Shown here piece after piece: positions 1 through 8,407 of a DNA stretch of 64,000 nucleotides. Each line of letters opens with the position of its first letter. Within the stretch, counting starts at the first letter, position 1. A program made the position numbers and the translations under genes. Below the pieces are notes generated by a model, which was not told where the DNA came from, searched no databases, and worked only from the letters and a program-made list of their open reading frames with translations. The stretch is taken from contig NZ_CP130318.1 of NCBI RefSeq assembly GCF_032268605.1, positions 4,625,501 to 4,689,500 on the forward strand, read 5' to 3'. The DNA comes from Paenibacillus aurantius. GTDB lineage: Bacteria > Bacillota > Bacilli > Paenibacillales > NBRC-103111.

Positions 1-2
1 TC

Positions 3-1241
3 CCCAGCCGGACCGCCTGCGCCCATGGAATTGCCGGGCAGAACCCGGTTTTTGCCGGCTGGGACCCGCTCGACGTCTTTGTTAAGGAAGCCGCTAAGCG
101 GGGCATTGCCGTGCATGCCTGGATCAACGGCTATATGGTCGGGATCGACCCGTCCGGAGGCCCCATCCTCCGCATTCATCCGGAATGGGCGGCGGTGCCC
201 CGGGACAGCGTCGGCCGGGACCAGCCTGCTCCCGATCCCGGCACCGGGTACTTCTGGATGGACATCGTAAATCCGGAGCCGCGGGGTTACCTGATCGGCC
301 TCATGAAGGAAATGGTCGGCCGCTACGGGGCAGCAGGCGTGAACCTGGATTACATGCGGTTTCCGTCCGACGGCTTCAGCTATTCCCGGTACGTCCGTTC
401 CGCTTACGCCGAGGAAATCGGGACGGACCCCTATGACCTCGATGCGGACACCGATCCCGCCGGGTGGGAGCATTGGACGGCCTGGCTTCGCCAAGCCGAG
501 AACGAAGGGATGAAGGCGGTCTACCGGGAGCTGAAAGCTCTAGCCCCGCAAACCGTCATCTCGGCCGCTCCGGAGCCGGGACCCGAGGCCGACCGGATCG
601 GCGAATGGGCGGAGGTGGTGGATGTCGTCATCCCCCAAGCCTATTTCGCCGAATCGGATAGGGTCAGGGAATCCGTGAAGGAGCACAAAGGAAAGCTGGC
701 AGAGGGCTGTCTCATTTACAGCGGCCTTTACCCGCTGTACATTCATCTGGATGCCTTCTCGACGGTCACCCAGCTGTTCGCTGCTCGGGACCTGGACCAG
801 GGCGCGAGCCTCTTCTCCTTCGGGCAGGCCGGGCGTCCGCACGTGAAGGCCTTGCGCCAGGGACCTTGGCGGGAGGACGCCGTTTCCCCCGGCCTTCATC
901 CGATCGAAGCCGTGAGCCGCCTCATCGCGGAGCTGGTCCGCGACCTCCGCGAGGTCTACCTTCCGCGCGGAGCCGCTTCGGACCGGACCGGCGGTGCCCT
1001 GCTCGCGGCGATCGAGGCCTTCACGGCGGAGTACGATAGCCTCCGGGAAGCGGCCTCCGGTCCGGTCATGGCCCCTGATGCTCACGACCGGCTTCTCGGC
1101 TGTCTCGGCGGGGTGCACCGCGCCGTCGCTTCCGGCAAGGCGGAAGGCGGCCTTCACCCGGCGGCGGAGCGGCGCCTGCAGGATCAGCTTCGCTATGCGG
1201 AGGACCTGATCTCCTATTCGCGGAAGAAGGGGATTTGGTAA
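3..1241 (+). CDS. GHL10-type family 10 glycosylhydrolase-like protein (5' truncated by window edge)
   Basis: The reading frame is open from the first bases of the window to TAA at 1239-1241, so the true start lies upstream. The visible part has hallmarks of the GHL10 (YngK-like) TIM-barrel family: WDPLDVFVKEA, then KRGIAVHAWIN, then GVNLDYMRFP in the first 120 residues, and a VDVVIPQAYF strand further on. These proteins are predicted glycoside hydrolases, often secreted, but substrate is usually unknown. The in-frame GTG at 111 lies inside the conserved barrel and is not a start. The gene points towards the FAD oxidoreductase-RpiR-NanE group on the other strand, which suggests carbohydrate or amino-sugar use. 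Family assignment is fairly firm; function is inferred. Confidence 0.8.
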   Translation, partial: PSRTACAHGIAGQNPVFAGWDPLDVFVKEAAKRGIAVHAWINGYMVGIDPSGGPILRIHPEWAAVPRDSVGRDQPAPDPGTGYFWMDIVNPEPRGYLIGLMKEMVGRYGAAGVNLDYMRFPSDGFSYSRYVRSAYAEEIGTDPYDLDADTDPAGWEHWTAWLRQAENEGMKAVYRELKALAPQTVISAAPEPGPEADRIGEWAEVVDVVIPQAYFAESDRVRESVKEHKGKLAEGCLIYSGLYPLYIHLDAFSTVTQLFAARDLDQGASLFSFGQAGRPHVKALRQGPWREDAVSPGLHPIEAVSRLIAELVRDLREVYLPRGAASDRTGGALLAAIEAFTAEYDSLREAASGPVMAPDAHDRLLGCLGGVHRAVASGKAEGGLHPAAERRLQDQLRYAEDLISYSRKKGIW

Positions 1242-1306
1242 CGATCCGGCGGGGTCCCTCCTGAAAAGAGACACTCCTGCAAGGACCGGAGGACTTTCAC
1301 CGGCGG

Positions 1307-1400
1307 GCGCCTTATCCGATTTCGTTCTGCTGCTCTTTTATTTTCGTGTGCTTACGGGCTTACGGGGACCACTCCGCCAACAAAGTTACCGGAAGAGCGC
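1307..1400. repeat. Degenerate copy of the GTGCCTTATCC intergenic element
   Basis: GCGCCTTATCC at 1307-1317 and CAACAAAGTTACCGGA at 1376-1391 match the two parts of the compact inverted-repeat element at 36959-37006, with a longer spacer here. It lies just after the glycosylhydrolase-like gene. No coding function is seen. Confidence 0.5.
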
Positions 1401-1417
1401 CCGGACGGGCTGTGGGA

Positions 1418-1660
1418 CGGATAGAGGAACGATGATCCTCTATCCCCGCTCCTGGAACCTCCTCCCGCTAAGGAGAGGAACTCTGCTCCTCTATTGAGGG
1501 GCATGCAGGCTTGAGAAGCGCGTTTGGCGGTGGAATAGGAAACCGTAGTTCCTCTATGCCCGGCGAAGCGCTCTTTTTCCTGGCTATAAGATACTGTAGT
1601 TCCTCTATGCCGAAGAAACGCTCCGTTGCCGGGCAATAGGATACCGGCGTTCCTTTATTC
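1418..1660. repeat. Array of five TAGAGGAAC-type short repeats
   Basis: Five related units lie at about 1420-1444, 1470-1495, 1533-1558, 1583-1608 and 1633-1659, about 50-63 bp apart. Each is a near-palindrome of the form (T)AGAGGAAC-N4-5-(A)TCCTCTAT, and the first is the most symmetrical (TAGAGGAACGATGATCCTCTA). Read on the minus strand they give a repeated peptide (RGTTVSYS), but the spacing, the dyad symmetry and the lack of a ribosome site argue for non-coding DNA. The rest of the gap up to 1826 shows no gene. Confidence 0.7.
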
Positions 1661-1826
1661 GCGGGGTTCCTTTTCCGCTCGGGGAGACGTTCCTTAACGC
1701 ATCTACCCTCGAATTCCGTTGATGGAAGTCAGCTTGTTATAAACCAGGGTGGGCAGCACATGCCTGCCCCAACATGCTCCCGGTAAAATGGAAGACGCAA
1801 CCTTCCGGGGCGCCCCTATACAAGAA

Positions 1827-1852
1827 GCCATGTGCCGGGGCACATGGCTTTT
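1827..1852. terminator. Hairpin with T-run between convergent genes
   Basis: GCCATGTG (1827-1834) pairs with CACATGGC (1841-1848) around a CCGGGG loop and is followed by TTTT. On the minus strand the stem is followed by TTCTTG, so it can end the FAD oxidoreductase transcript as well. Confidence 0.7.
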
Positions 1853-1955
1853 ACTGTAATGATAGGTGGACGGACGGCACAGGCGGAACCTGACCCCTCC
1901 ATGCGATAAGTCTACTTGGAAGATTTCGAGCGATTCGAGAAAGACGGAATACCGT

Positions 1956-3524
1956 TTATTTCTCCTCGGGCCAATGAAGCTCCACTCCATGCCGGACGAG
2001 GAGCTCCTGGTACGCACGGAGGTGGTTCGCCTCTTCCCGGACGTCATGAGGCCGGCAGTCGTTCAAGACCGCATAGGCTGCCAGATAACCCGCGGCTTCC
2101 CCGATGTTCCATTCGGTCGGATGAAGCCGGTAGCAGCCGTTGGTGACCTGGGTGGTCCCGATGTTTTTGCAGGCCGGCAGAAGATTCTTGACGCGGATGG
2201 GCAGCAGCGCCCCAAGCGGGATTTCGTAAGGATAGACCGGGATATAGATCGCCCGCTGGGTAACGGTCGTCGGATGCAGGTCGAGCGCATAGCTGCCCAC
2301 TCCGACGCTGTCCTCGTACCGGAGCGTACCGGCTTCCCCCCGCACCTCCATGCTGACGTCGTTCTCGGTAATCGTGTACACGGCCTTGATCCGCCGGGAT
2401 TCCCGGATATAAGGCGCCTTGGCGAGTCCGTCCTCCGTGCCCAGCACGTCGCCCCTCGGCCGGACCCCGGGATAGCCGCGGCCGCCGTCGGGGCGCGGGG
2501 CCTCCGTTTGCAACCAGTACAGAAGCGACAGGCTCAGCTGCCGGGCTCCATGCAGATGCTTCTCCCTCTCCTCCTCGGACACCCCGTAGATCGGGCCGAC
2601 GTAATAATCATTCTGCGGCCAGTTGACCAGCGTCACCGGTCCCTCGTACAAAGGCTCCGTGTAGATCGAGGGATCCACAATCTGCCGATAGTCCCACAAG
2701 GAGACGACGCCCCGATCGTTCGGAAACATCGTGTATTCCTTCAGCCGGGTGGAATCATGAGGATCGATCGCATTCCAGTTAAGCAGGGGCAGCGTGGAGA
2801 AGGAAGGGATGTAAGCCTTCCAGTAGTCGTACATCTCCGGCCGTTCGATGGTGAAGTCTCCGCCCTCAACATAATCGGCGGCAAAGACATGGGTGATGGA
2901 CTGCATGTCCAAAGGATCCGCCTCCCGGGCGGCATGAAGCTCCCCTGTTTCGCTGGACGCTTCGGCGCCCATGACGAACTCGACTCCCGCCAAGGGAAGC
3001 ACATCCCCGCATTCCGTCGCATCGAGGAAATAGGCGCCCGTCAGCTCCAGCCTCCTGCCCGTGCCCCGCTGCTCGACGGTGACGGACCGTACCGAGTCCC
3101 CTTCCGTCTCCGCCGCAACCGGCTTGTATTCATAAAGCACGGTGATTCTCCCGGAATTGACATAGGGCGCCAGCATGTTCTCCAGCACTTGGAGCGCGAC
3201 GCGCGGCTCATGGGCGAGCCGGCTCACCCAGCCTTTGCCGGGGTTCAGGTGGGGATTGTTCCGGGCTTCTTCCGTAAGCGGATAATGGTCGCGGTAGTAG
3301 GCCCGGACCCTCTCCCGGAATTCCCGGTAGCCGGCCGTGGAGCCGAACGACTCGATCCATCTATGCTCATCGGGCGGCACCCCCTGGCTCGTCAGCTGGC
3401 CTCCCAGCCAGTCGGTCTCTTCGGTCAGGATCACCTTCATGCCGGCCTTCGCGGCCGCCAGCGCCGAGGCGGTGCCTCCCAGCCCCCCGCCGATCACGAT
3501 CACATCCGCCTTCCGTTTCTCCAT
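1956..3524 (-). CDS. FAD-dependent oxidoreductase (FAD_oxidored family)
   Basis: The 522-residue product opens with the dinucleotide-binding motif VIVIGGGLGG (residues 8-17) and has TEETDWLGGQLTSQGVPPDE and a later FLDATECGDVLPLAG segment, features of the FAD_oxidored family. These flavoproteins often sit in polysaccharide-use loci; the substrate here is unknown. The start is taken at ATG 3524, preceded by AGGAGGG at a good distance; a longer reading from a TTG at 3542 would put the ribosome site inside the gene. No signal peptide is visible, so it should be cytoplasmic. It is the last gene of a minus-strand set with the RpiR regulator and DUF4127-NanE. Confidence 0.85.
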   Translation of the reverse strand: MEKRKADVIVIGGGLGGTASALAAAKAGMKVILTEETDWLGGQLTSQGVPPDEHRWIESFGSTAGYREFRERVRAYYRDHYPLTEEARNNPHLNPGKGWVSRLAHEPRVALQVLENMLAPYVNSGRITVLYEYKPVAAETEGDSVRSVTVEQRGTGRRLELTGAYFLDATECGDVLPLAGVEFVMGAEASSETGELHAAREADPLDMQSITHVFAADYVEGGDFTIERPEMYDYWKAYIPSFSTLPLLNWNAIDPHDSTRLKEYTMFPNDRGVVSLWDYRQIVDPSIYTEPLYEGPVTLVNWPQNDYYVGPIYGVSEEEREKHLHGARQLSLSLLYWLQTEAPRPDGGRGYPGVRPRGDVLGTEDGLAKAPYIRESRRIKAVYTITENDVSMEVRGEAGTLRYEDSVGVGSYALDLHPTTVTQRAIYIPVYPYEIPLGALLPIRVKNLLPACKNIGTTQVTNGCYRLHPTEWNIGEAAGYLAAYAVLNDCRPHDVREEANHLRAYQELLVRHGVELHWPEEK

Positions 3525-3558
3525 TCGGTTTCCCTCCTGCAACTGTTTAGTAAGTCTC

Positions 3559-3600
3559 GTGCCTTATCCGTTCAATGGCAAACATGAGTTACCCTCCATA
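3559..3600. repeat. GTGCCTTATCC element between FAD oxidoreductase and rpiR-like gene
   Basis: GTGCCTTATCCG at 3559-3570 is followed by a partial match to the second half of the element (CAAACATGAGTTACC). It separates the FAD oxidoreductase from the RpiR gene, in a gap of about 190 bp. Confidence 0.45.
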
Positions 3601-3713
3601 CGGTTCCTTACGAAATAGTTTCTGACGAATAGTCCCTTACCCATTGTCCATTCCTAATTTTTTCATACGGAAGGAAAATCCGGCCCCGCTCCCTTGCAGA
3701 CGGCTTCCTTCGG

Positions 3714-4550
3714 TTAATAGATTCGTTCAATTACGGCCTTCGCCGTCCGTTCCTTCATTTCCTTCGTCCACTCCGGCCTCTTCTCGGCCAAGCCCTGGCA
3801 GAGCAGGTCCAGCACGAACAGCTGGGCGATTTTGGCGGCCATCGAGCCTCCTTCTAAGGGCGACTCTTTACCCGCCGTCAAGAGAACGACATCCGCCACA
3901 CCGGTAATCGGAGACTTGGCGAAGTTCGTGATGGCGATTACCGACGCTCCGCTCTGCTTCGCCTTGGCAAGCATATCGTTCGTGTCGAGCGTGCTTCCCG
4001 ACACGCTGAAGCCGACAGCCACGTCCCCGGGGCGCATGGACATCGCGGCCATCATCTGCATATGGCTGTCCGCCACCGCTTCGGCGCGCCGCCCGATCCG
4101 CATGAACCGGTTTTTGGCGTCCAACGCGGTAATCCCCGATGCCCCCACCCCAAAAAATTGGACGTGGCCCGCCGCATCGATCAAGTCGACGGCCTTCTGC
4201 AGCCTGTCCTTGTCGAGCAGGCTGAGGCAGGTGTCGAGGGCTTGAACCGCGTGACGGTAAACGCCCCGGGCCGTTTCCTCTTCTCCGTTTCCGGAGTCCG
4301 GCTGATCCGGATTCTGGTACGCCTTGTCCTGGGCGAGCGCGAGCTTGAAGTCCTGATAGCCCTTGAAGCCGATTTTGCGGCAGAACCGCATAATGGTCGT
4401 TTCCCCGACCTCCGCGAATTCGGACAGCTCCGTGACCGAATGGTAGATGAGGTCTACGTTCCGCTCGAGAACGGCGTCGGCCACCTTCTGCTCCGACTTC
4501 GTCAGAGAAGGATAATAGCTATAAATCCGAGCCCTCACGTCCATCCGCAT
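3714..4550 (-). CDS. MurR/RpiR family transcriptional regulator (HTH_6 + SIS)
   Basis: The 278-residue protein has an N-terminal HTH_6 domain (about residues 1-77, with LSEFAEVGETTIMRFCRKIGFKG) and a C-terminal SIS phosphosugar-binding domain (about 125-255, starting near VQFFGVGASG). RpiR/MurR regulators sense phosphorylated sugars such as MurNAc-6-P or ManNAc-6-P. The coding region overlaps the end of the upstream DUF4127-NanE gene by 32 nt, so the two are co-transcribed and the likely effector is an amino-sugar phosphate handled by NanE. The start is ATG 4550 behind AAGGCGGGG; ATG 4544 is possible. The ligand is inferred from context. Confidence 0.88.
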   Translation of the reverse strand: MRMDVRARIYSYYPSLTKSEQKVADAVLERNVDLIYHSVTELSEFAEVGETTIMRFCRKIGFKGYQDFKLALAQDKAYQNPDQPDSGNGEEETARGVYRHAVQALDTCLSLLDKDRLQKAVDLIDAAGHVQFFGVGASGITALDAKNRFMRIGRRAEAVADSHMQMMAAMSMRPGDVAVGFSVSGSTLDTNDMLAKAKQSGASVIAITNFAKSPITGVADVVLLTAGKESPLEGGSMAAKIAQLFVLDLLCQGLAEKRPEWTKEMKERTAKAVIERIY

Positions 4551-6888
4551 TCCCCGCCTTTCGAATTAGCTCCGCATACCGGGCCGTCACCACCTGGGGC
4601 CGCGTAATCGCCGAGCCGACGACAACCGCGTAGGCGCCTTCGGCCATAGCCTGGACCGCCTCCTCGGGAGAGAAGATCCGCCCTTCGGCCAGTACCGGAA
4701 GGGTAAGTCGATCCGCCGCCCGCCGGATCAGGGCGAAATCGGGCTCCTCCTGCTGAGGAGAATACGGCGTATAGCCGGACAGCGTGGTCGACACGCAGTC
4801 CACTCCCAGGGAGGCGGCGTATTCCGCTTCCTCCAGGGTGGAGATGTCGGCCATCATCCGGATGCCCCGGCTCTTCATGTAAGCCGTCAGCCCTTCCAGC
4901 GTCTCCCCGCACGGCCGGGGCCGGCGGGTGGCGTCGAAGGCGATCATGTCGGCTCCGGCCTCGGCCAGCTCGTCGACCTCCCGGCTCGTCGGCGTAATAT
5001 AGACCTCGCATCCGTCGTAGTCCCTCTTGATGATGCCGATCACCGGCAGCCCGGTTGCCGCCTTGATGGCTCGGATGTCCTCCGGCCCGTTGGCCCGGAT
5101 GGCGGCCGCTCCTCCCTGCTTGGCGGCCTTGGCCATTTGGGCCATCGTAGAGGCTCCGTGCAGAGGCTCGTCAGCCAGCGCCTGGCAGGACACAATCAGC
5201 CGGCCCCGGAGCTGTTCGAACAGCGAGTCTCTTTCGGCGGGCGTCACGCTGATTTGCCCGGCCCTGTCAGCCCCGTATGCCCTGTCTGTCCCGCCGGCTT
5301 GCCTGGCCCCGTCTGCCCGGCCAGCCCGGCCGGCATCCGTCCGATCTTCTTGCTTCAGCGGCTGCCCAATCGGAACCGCCCGGACCGTCAGTCCGACCTC
5401 GAACATCCGGCTCCACGGCATCCAGCAGTCTTCGATTTCGATCCGGAACCGCTGGTCGGCCAAGTGCTCCTCCGCAAACTGCTCCAGCTCCCGGCGGACG
5501 ATCCGGGAGATTTCTCCTCGGCTGCCGTCGATGGAGAAATAGGTGTGCCCCAGCTCCTTGACGGCTCCATTGCTTACCCGGCGGCGGACGGAGGAGCAGT
5601 AGCCGGCATCCTCCACATGGCGCAGAGCCAGAAAATCGCGGTGAGCGCCGGTATCGCCGTACACCAAATAGAGCATACCTTGGGCGATGCAGGTGCCGAG
5701 GGTGTTCGAGCTCGTGTTCCAGCCGGCATATCCAGCCAGCCGGAACAGCATGTCCTTCTGGCGGAGCAGCTTCACCAGCTGCAGATCCGAGCCGTTCGCA
5801 TAGGCAATATCGGCAACGATGCACGGCTTGCCGAAGCGGCGCATGGCCATATCCGCGTATTCGACCAGCTCCACGAGATTGCGGAAGGCATCGTAGCCCG
5901 GATTAGGCTCATGCTGCACCACGGCTTCCCTCATGACATCCCCCGGCGTGTTGCAGAGAATGACGGCATCCGCTTCTCCGAGCGAGGAGGCCAGCATTCC
6001 CCCGGCCGCAAGAATTTGATACTTCAGGCTTTCATAGAACGGGCGGTCTTCATAGAGCGGGGTAAGGAACGGGCCTTGGACCCCCGCGAATTTCGGATAA
6101 AGAAGCGGCGTCCGGTTATGCATCCGGTTCACCATGCGCGACAAAAGCGTGCAGCCGACCTCGTCGGCTCCCGGGTACATGTACACCTTCTGCTCCACAT
6201 CCAGTTCCCTGATGCGCTGGCGGACCTCCTGCTGATCGAGGGCGGTCCAGCCGTAAGGAGCGGAATCGTCTTGGGGAACGATGAGGAAATCGATCGTTCC
6301 GTCGGCCGCATAGTCGAGCGCCAGGCGGTTCACTTCCCGATTGACCGCGCGGCGGTCCAAGTAATCATCCAGCACGCCGGGACCGGGCAGCCGCTGGTCG
6401 TGGCCGGCCAGCTCCGTCAGCTCCTCGCCGGAAGCGAGGCCGAGCTCTTTCTTGTGACGGAGGAAGCCGGTCCGGAAAATCTCCCGTCCCCAGTCACCAT
6501 AATAATCCGGCTCCTCGTCGTTCGAGGAGTACTGCGGGCAGCGCATGATCAGCTGGAACGCGTACAGGATTAAACGCGGGTTCTCTTCCTTCACCCGGCG
6601 GAGTCCTTCGAGCCTTGCGGCCGCTTCCTCTACCGTGTCGTGGTGAAGACGGGAAGGAATAATTCCCCCGTACAGAAGGGTATCCAGGGCGACAATGGCA
6701 CCGTCCGCCTCCTTCGCTTCCTCCAGAAACCAATCCCACAAACCATTGGTGTCGCCGGGCTGTTTTTTACGGCCCATCAGCTCCATACCGGGGCGAACCA
6801 GATGAAGGTCCGTGCGTGCGGCAAGCAGCGGGGGAAAGTCATAATTGCAGGGCCGCTCGTCGAGCGGAATGTAGATAATTTTCGGCAT
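4519..6888 (-). CDS. DUF4127 domain fused to N-acetylmannosamine-6-phosphate 2-epimerase (NanE)
   Basis: The 789-residue protein has three parts. Residues 1 to about 510 match DUF4127 proteins (PLDERPCNYDFP, YGGIIPSR, a PQDDSAPYG segment and ending near EIEDCWMPWSRMFEV). Residues about 515-548 are a low-complexity linker rich in R, A, D and G. Residues about 555-789 are a full NanE TIM barrel with LIVSCQALADEPLHG, the catalytic lysine in IIKRDY and LAEGR near the end. NanE converts ManNAc-6-P to GlcNAc-6-P. The DUF4127 role is unknown. NanE is usually a separate protein of about 230 residues, so the fusion is unusual. The RpiR gene overlaps its 3' end. Confidence 0.9.
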   Translation of the reverse strand: MPKIIYIPLDERPCNYDFPPLLAARTDLHLVRPGMELMGRKKQPGDTNGLWDWFLEEAKEADGAIVALDTLLYGGIIPSRLHHDTVEEAAARLEGLRRVKEENPRLILYAFQLIMRCPQYSSNDEEPDYYGDWGREIFRTGFLRHKKELGLASGEELTELAGHDQRLPGPGVLDDYLDRRAVNREVNRLALDYAADGTIDFLIVPQDDSAPYGWTALDQQEVRQRIRELDVEQKVYMYPGADEVGCTLLSRMVNRMHNRTPLLYPKFAGVQGPFLTPLYEDRPFYESLKYQILAAGGMLASSLGEADAVILCNTPGDVMREAVVQHEPNPGYDAFRNLVELVEYADMAMRRFGKPCIVADIAYANGSDLQLVKLLRQKDMLFRLAGYAGWNTSSNTLGTCIAQGMLYLVYGDTGAHRDFLALRHVEDAGYCSSVRRRVSNGAVKELGHTYFSIDGSRGEISRIVRRELEQFAEEHLADQRFRIEIEDCWMPWSRMFEVGLTVRAVPIGQPLKQEDRTDAGRAGRADGARQAGGTDRAYGADRAGQISVTPAERDSLFEQLRGRLIVSCQALADEPLHGASTMAQMAKAAKQGGAAAIRANGPEDIRAIKAATGLPVIGIIKRDYDGCEVYITPTSREVDELAEAGADMIAFDATRRPRPCGETLEGLTAYMKSRGIRMMADISTLEEAEYAASLGVDCVSTTLSGYTPYSPQQEEPDFALIRRAADRLTLPVLAEGRIFSPEEAVQAMAEGAYAVVVGSAITRPQVVTARYAELIRKAGNADGREGSDL

Positions 6889-7260
6889 GCGGGATATCCG
6901 GGAGCAGGCGGCAGGGTTCCGCCTCTCATCAGCCTCGTAAGGCTCCGGCCTCCTTCTATTAGAATGGGGAAATAGGCAATCTCTTTACCGCCATTCTAGC
7001 ACGGAAAGGAATGATTCTCCACAAATAAATATATGGGCGGAATTTTTCTCCGAACAGTGGTCAAGAAGCCGCTCCCCTCTTAACGCTTAACAAAAGGGTT
7101 CGGGCTATCGCCCCCTCCCCCTCCAAATGGGCTTGTAACCCAATCACATATCCCCCGTTCTCGTGAATATATTTGATAACAAGCTATCCGACTTTCCTCC
7201 GGCCCGGCGGACGGGTCCGGTGTCCCTTAGCGTCAGCGCCATTCTTCAGGAGGTGTAGCC
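6889..7260. other. Divergent intergenic region
   Basis: This 372-bp gap separates the divergent nanE operon and yhbH. Apart from the candidate -10 at 6993-6998 and the AGGAGGTG ribosome site at about 7249-7256 I see no gene. An AT-rich stretch at 7160-7190 could hold a sporulation promoter for yhbH, but I found no clear sigma-E match. Confidence 0.4.
6993..6998 (-). promoter_or_regulatory. Candidate extended -10 for the DUF4127-nanE operon
   Basis: On the minus strand the sequence reads TGCTAGAAT, an extended -10, about 105 nt upstream of the ATG at 6888. No good -35 is present at normal spacing, so this is a tentative call. Confidence 0.35.
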
Positions 7261-8403
7261 ATGACGAAACCCGTATTTATCGTATCCCGCGAGGACTGGT
7301 CCCTGCACCGTAAAGGTTACCAGGACCAAACCCGCCATCAGGAAAAAGTGCGCGAAGCGATCAAACAGAATCTTCCTGATCTCGTCACCGACGAAAGCAT
7401 CATCCTCTCCAACGGACGGCAGATTATCAAAATTCCGATCCGCTCCCTCGACGAATACCGGTTCCGCTATAACTACAGCAAGTCGAAGCACGTCGGCCAG
7501 GGAGACGGAGACTCCCAGGTAGGCGACGTGCTGGGCAGCGAGCCGGCCAAAGGTCCCGGCAAAGGCGAAGGCGCGGGCAGCCAGCCCGGAGAGGATTACC
7601 TGGACACGGAAGTAAGCGTGGAAGAGCTTCAGGCGATGCTCTTCGATGAGCTGGAGCTTCCGAATCTCCAGGAGAAGGACAAGAAGCAGCTGCACACCTC
7701 CGAGGTGGTGTTCACAGACATCCGCAAGAAGGGAATCATGTCGAACATCGACAAGAAGCGGACGATTCTCGAGAACCTGAAACGCAACGCCAACGCAGGC
7801 CAGCCGGGGATTCACGGCATTTCCCCCGACGATCTGCGCTTCAAGACGTGGGAGGAGATCCACAAGCCCCATTCCAATGCGGTGATCATCGCGATGATGG
7901 ATACGTCCGGCTCCATGGGAAGCTTCGAGAAATACATCGCACGCTCGTTCTTCTTCTGGATGACCCGCTTCCTCCGCACGAAGTACGAGAACGTCGAGAT
8001 CGTTTTCATCGCGCATCATACGGAAGCGAAGGAAGTGACGGAAGAGGAATTCTTTAACAAAGGGGAAAGCGGCGGAACGATCTGCTCCTCGGCTTACCAG
8101 AAGGCGATCGATATCATCGACTCCCGGTACTCCCCTGCCATGTACAACATCTACCCGTTTCATTTCTCGGACGGAGACAACCTCACTTCCGACAACGAGC
8201 GCTGCGTCAAGCTGATCGGGCAGCTGATGGAGCGCACGAACATGTTCGGCTACGGGGAGGTCAACCAGTACAACCGGAGCAGCACGCTCATGTCGGCGTT
8301 CAAGCATATCAAGAACCCCAAATTCCAGTACTGCATCATCCGGGAAAAAGGGGAAGTGTATGACGCCTTGAAGGCCTTTTTCTATAAACCGGAGGCGGGG
8401 TGA
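7261..8403 (+). CDS. yhbH: YhbH/YeaH sporulation protein (DUF444, VWA domain)
   Basis: The 380-residue product is a typical YhbH: an N-terminal [22 protein letters not shown] segment, a charged glycine-rich stretch (about 80-120) and a von Willebrand A-like domain with the metal site motif DTSGSMGS (D214, S216, S218). In Bacillus the protein is made in the mother cell; in many bacteria it works with SpoVR/YcgB and the kinase PrkA. Here spoVR follows directly, but no prkA is in the window. AGGAGGTG lies just upstream of ATG 7261, which fixes the start. Confidence 0.93.
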   Translation: MTKPVFIVSREDWSLHRKGYQDQTRHQEKVREAIKQNLPDLVTDESIILSNGRQIIKIPIRSLDEYRFRYNYSKSKHVGQGDGDSQVGDVLGSEPAKGPGKGEGAGSQPGEDYLDTEVSVEELQAMLFDELELPNLQEKDKKQLHTSEVVFTDIRKKGIMSNIDKKRTILENLKRNANAGQPGIHGISPDDLRFKTWEEIHKPHSNAVIIAMMDTSGSMGSFEKYIARSFFFWMTRFLRTKYENVEIVFIAHHTEAKEVTEEEFFNKGESGGTICSSAYQKAIDIIDSRYSPAMYNIYPFHFSDGDNLTSDNERCVKLIGQLMERTNMFGYGEVNQYNRSSTLMSAFKHIKNPKFQYCIIREKGEVYDALKAFFYKPEAG

Positions 8404-8407
8404 GCCT

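Noticed and set aside
1352-1636. 94-codon minus-strand frame with a repeated RGTTVSYS peptide
   Set aside because: The peptide repeat is the product of the intergenic DNA repeats; there is no ribosome site and the units differ in spacing that would break a protein repeat.
1418-1660. CRISPR array
   Set aside because: Repeat units are about 25 bp, diverged and not identical, spacers are too regular in sequence drift, and no cas gene is present.
1866-3587. 573-codon plus-strand frame antisense to the FAD oxidoreductase
   Set aside because: High GC makes long antisense frames; the minus-strand gene has clear FAD motifs and a ribosome site.
7140-7200. Sigma-E or sigma-G promoter upstream of yhbH
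   Set aside because: TGAATA-like and ATATATT segments occur, but no matching -10 at the right distance.
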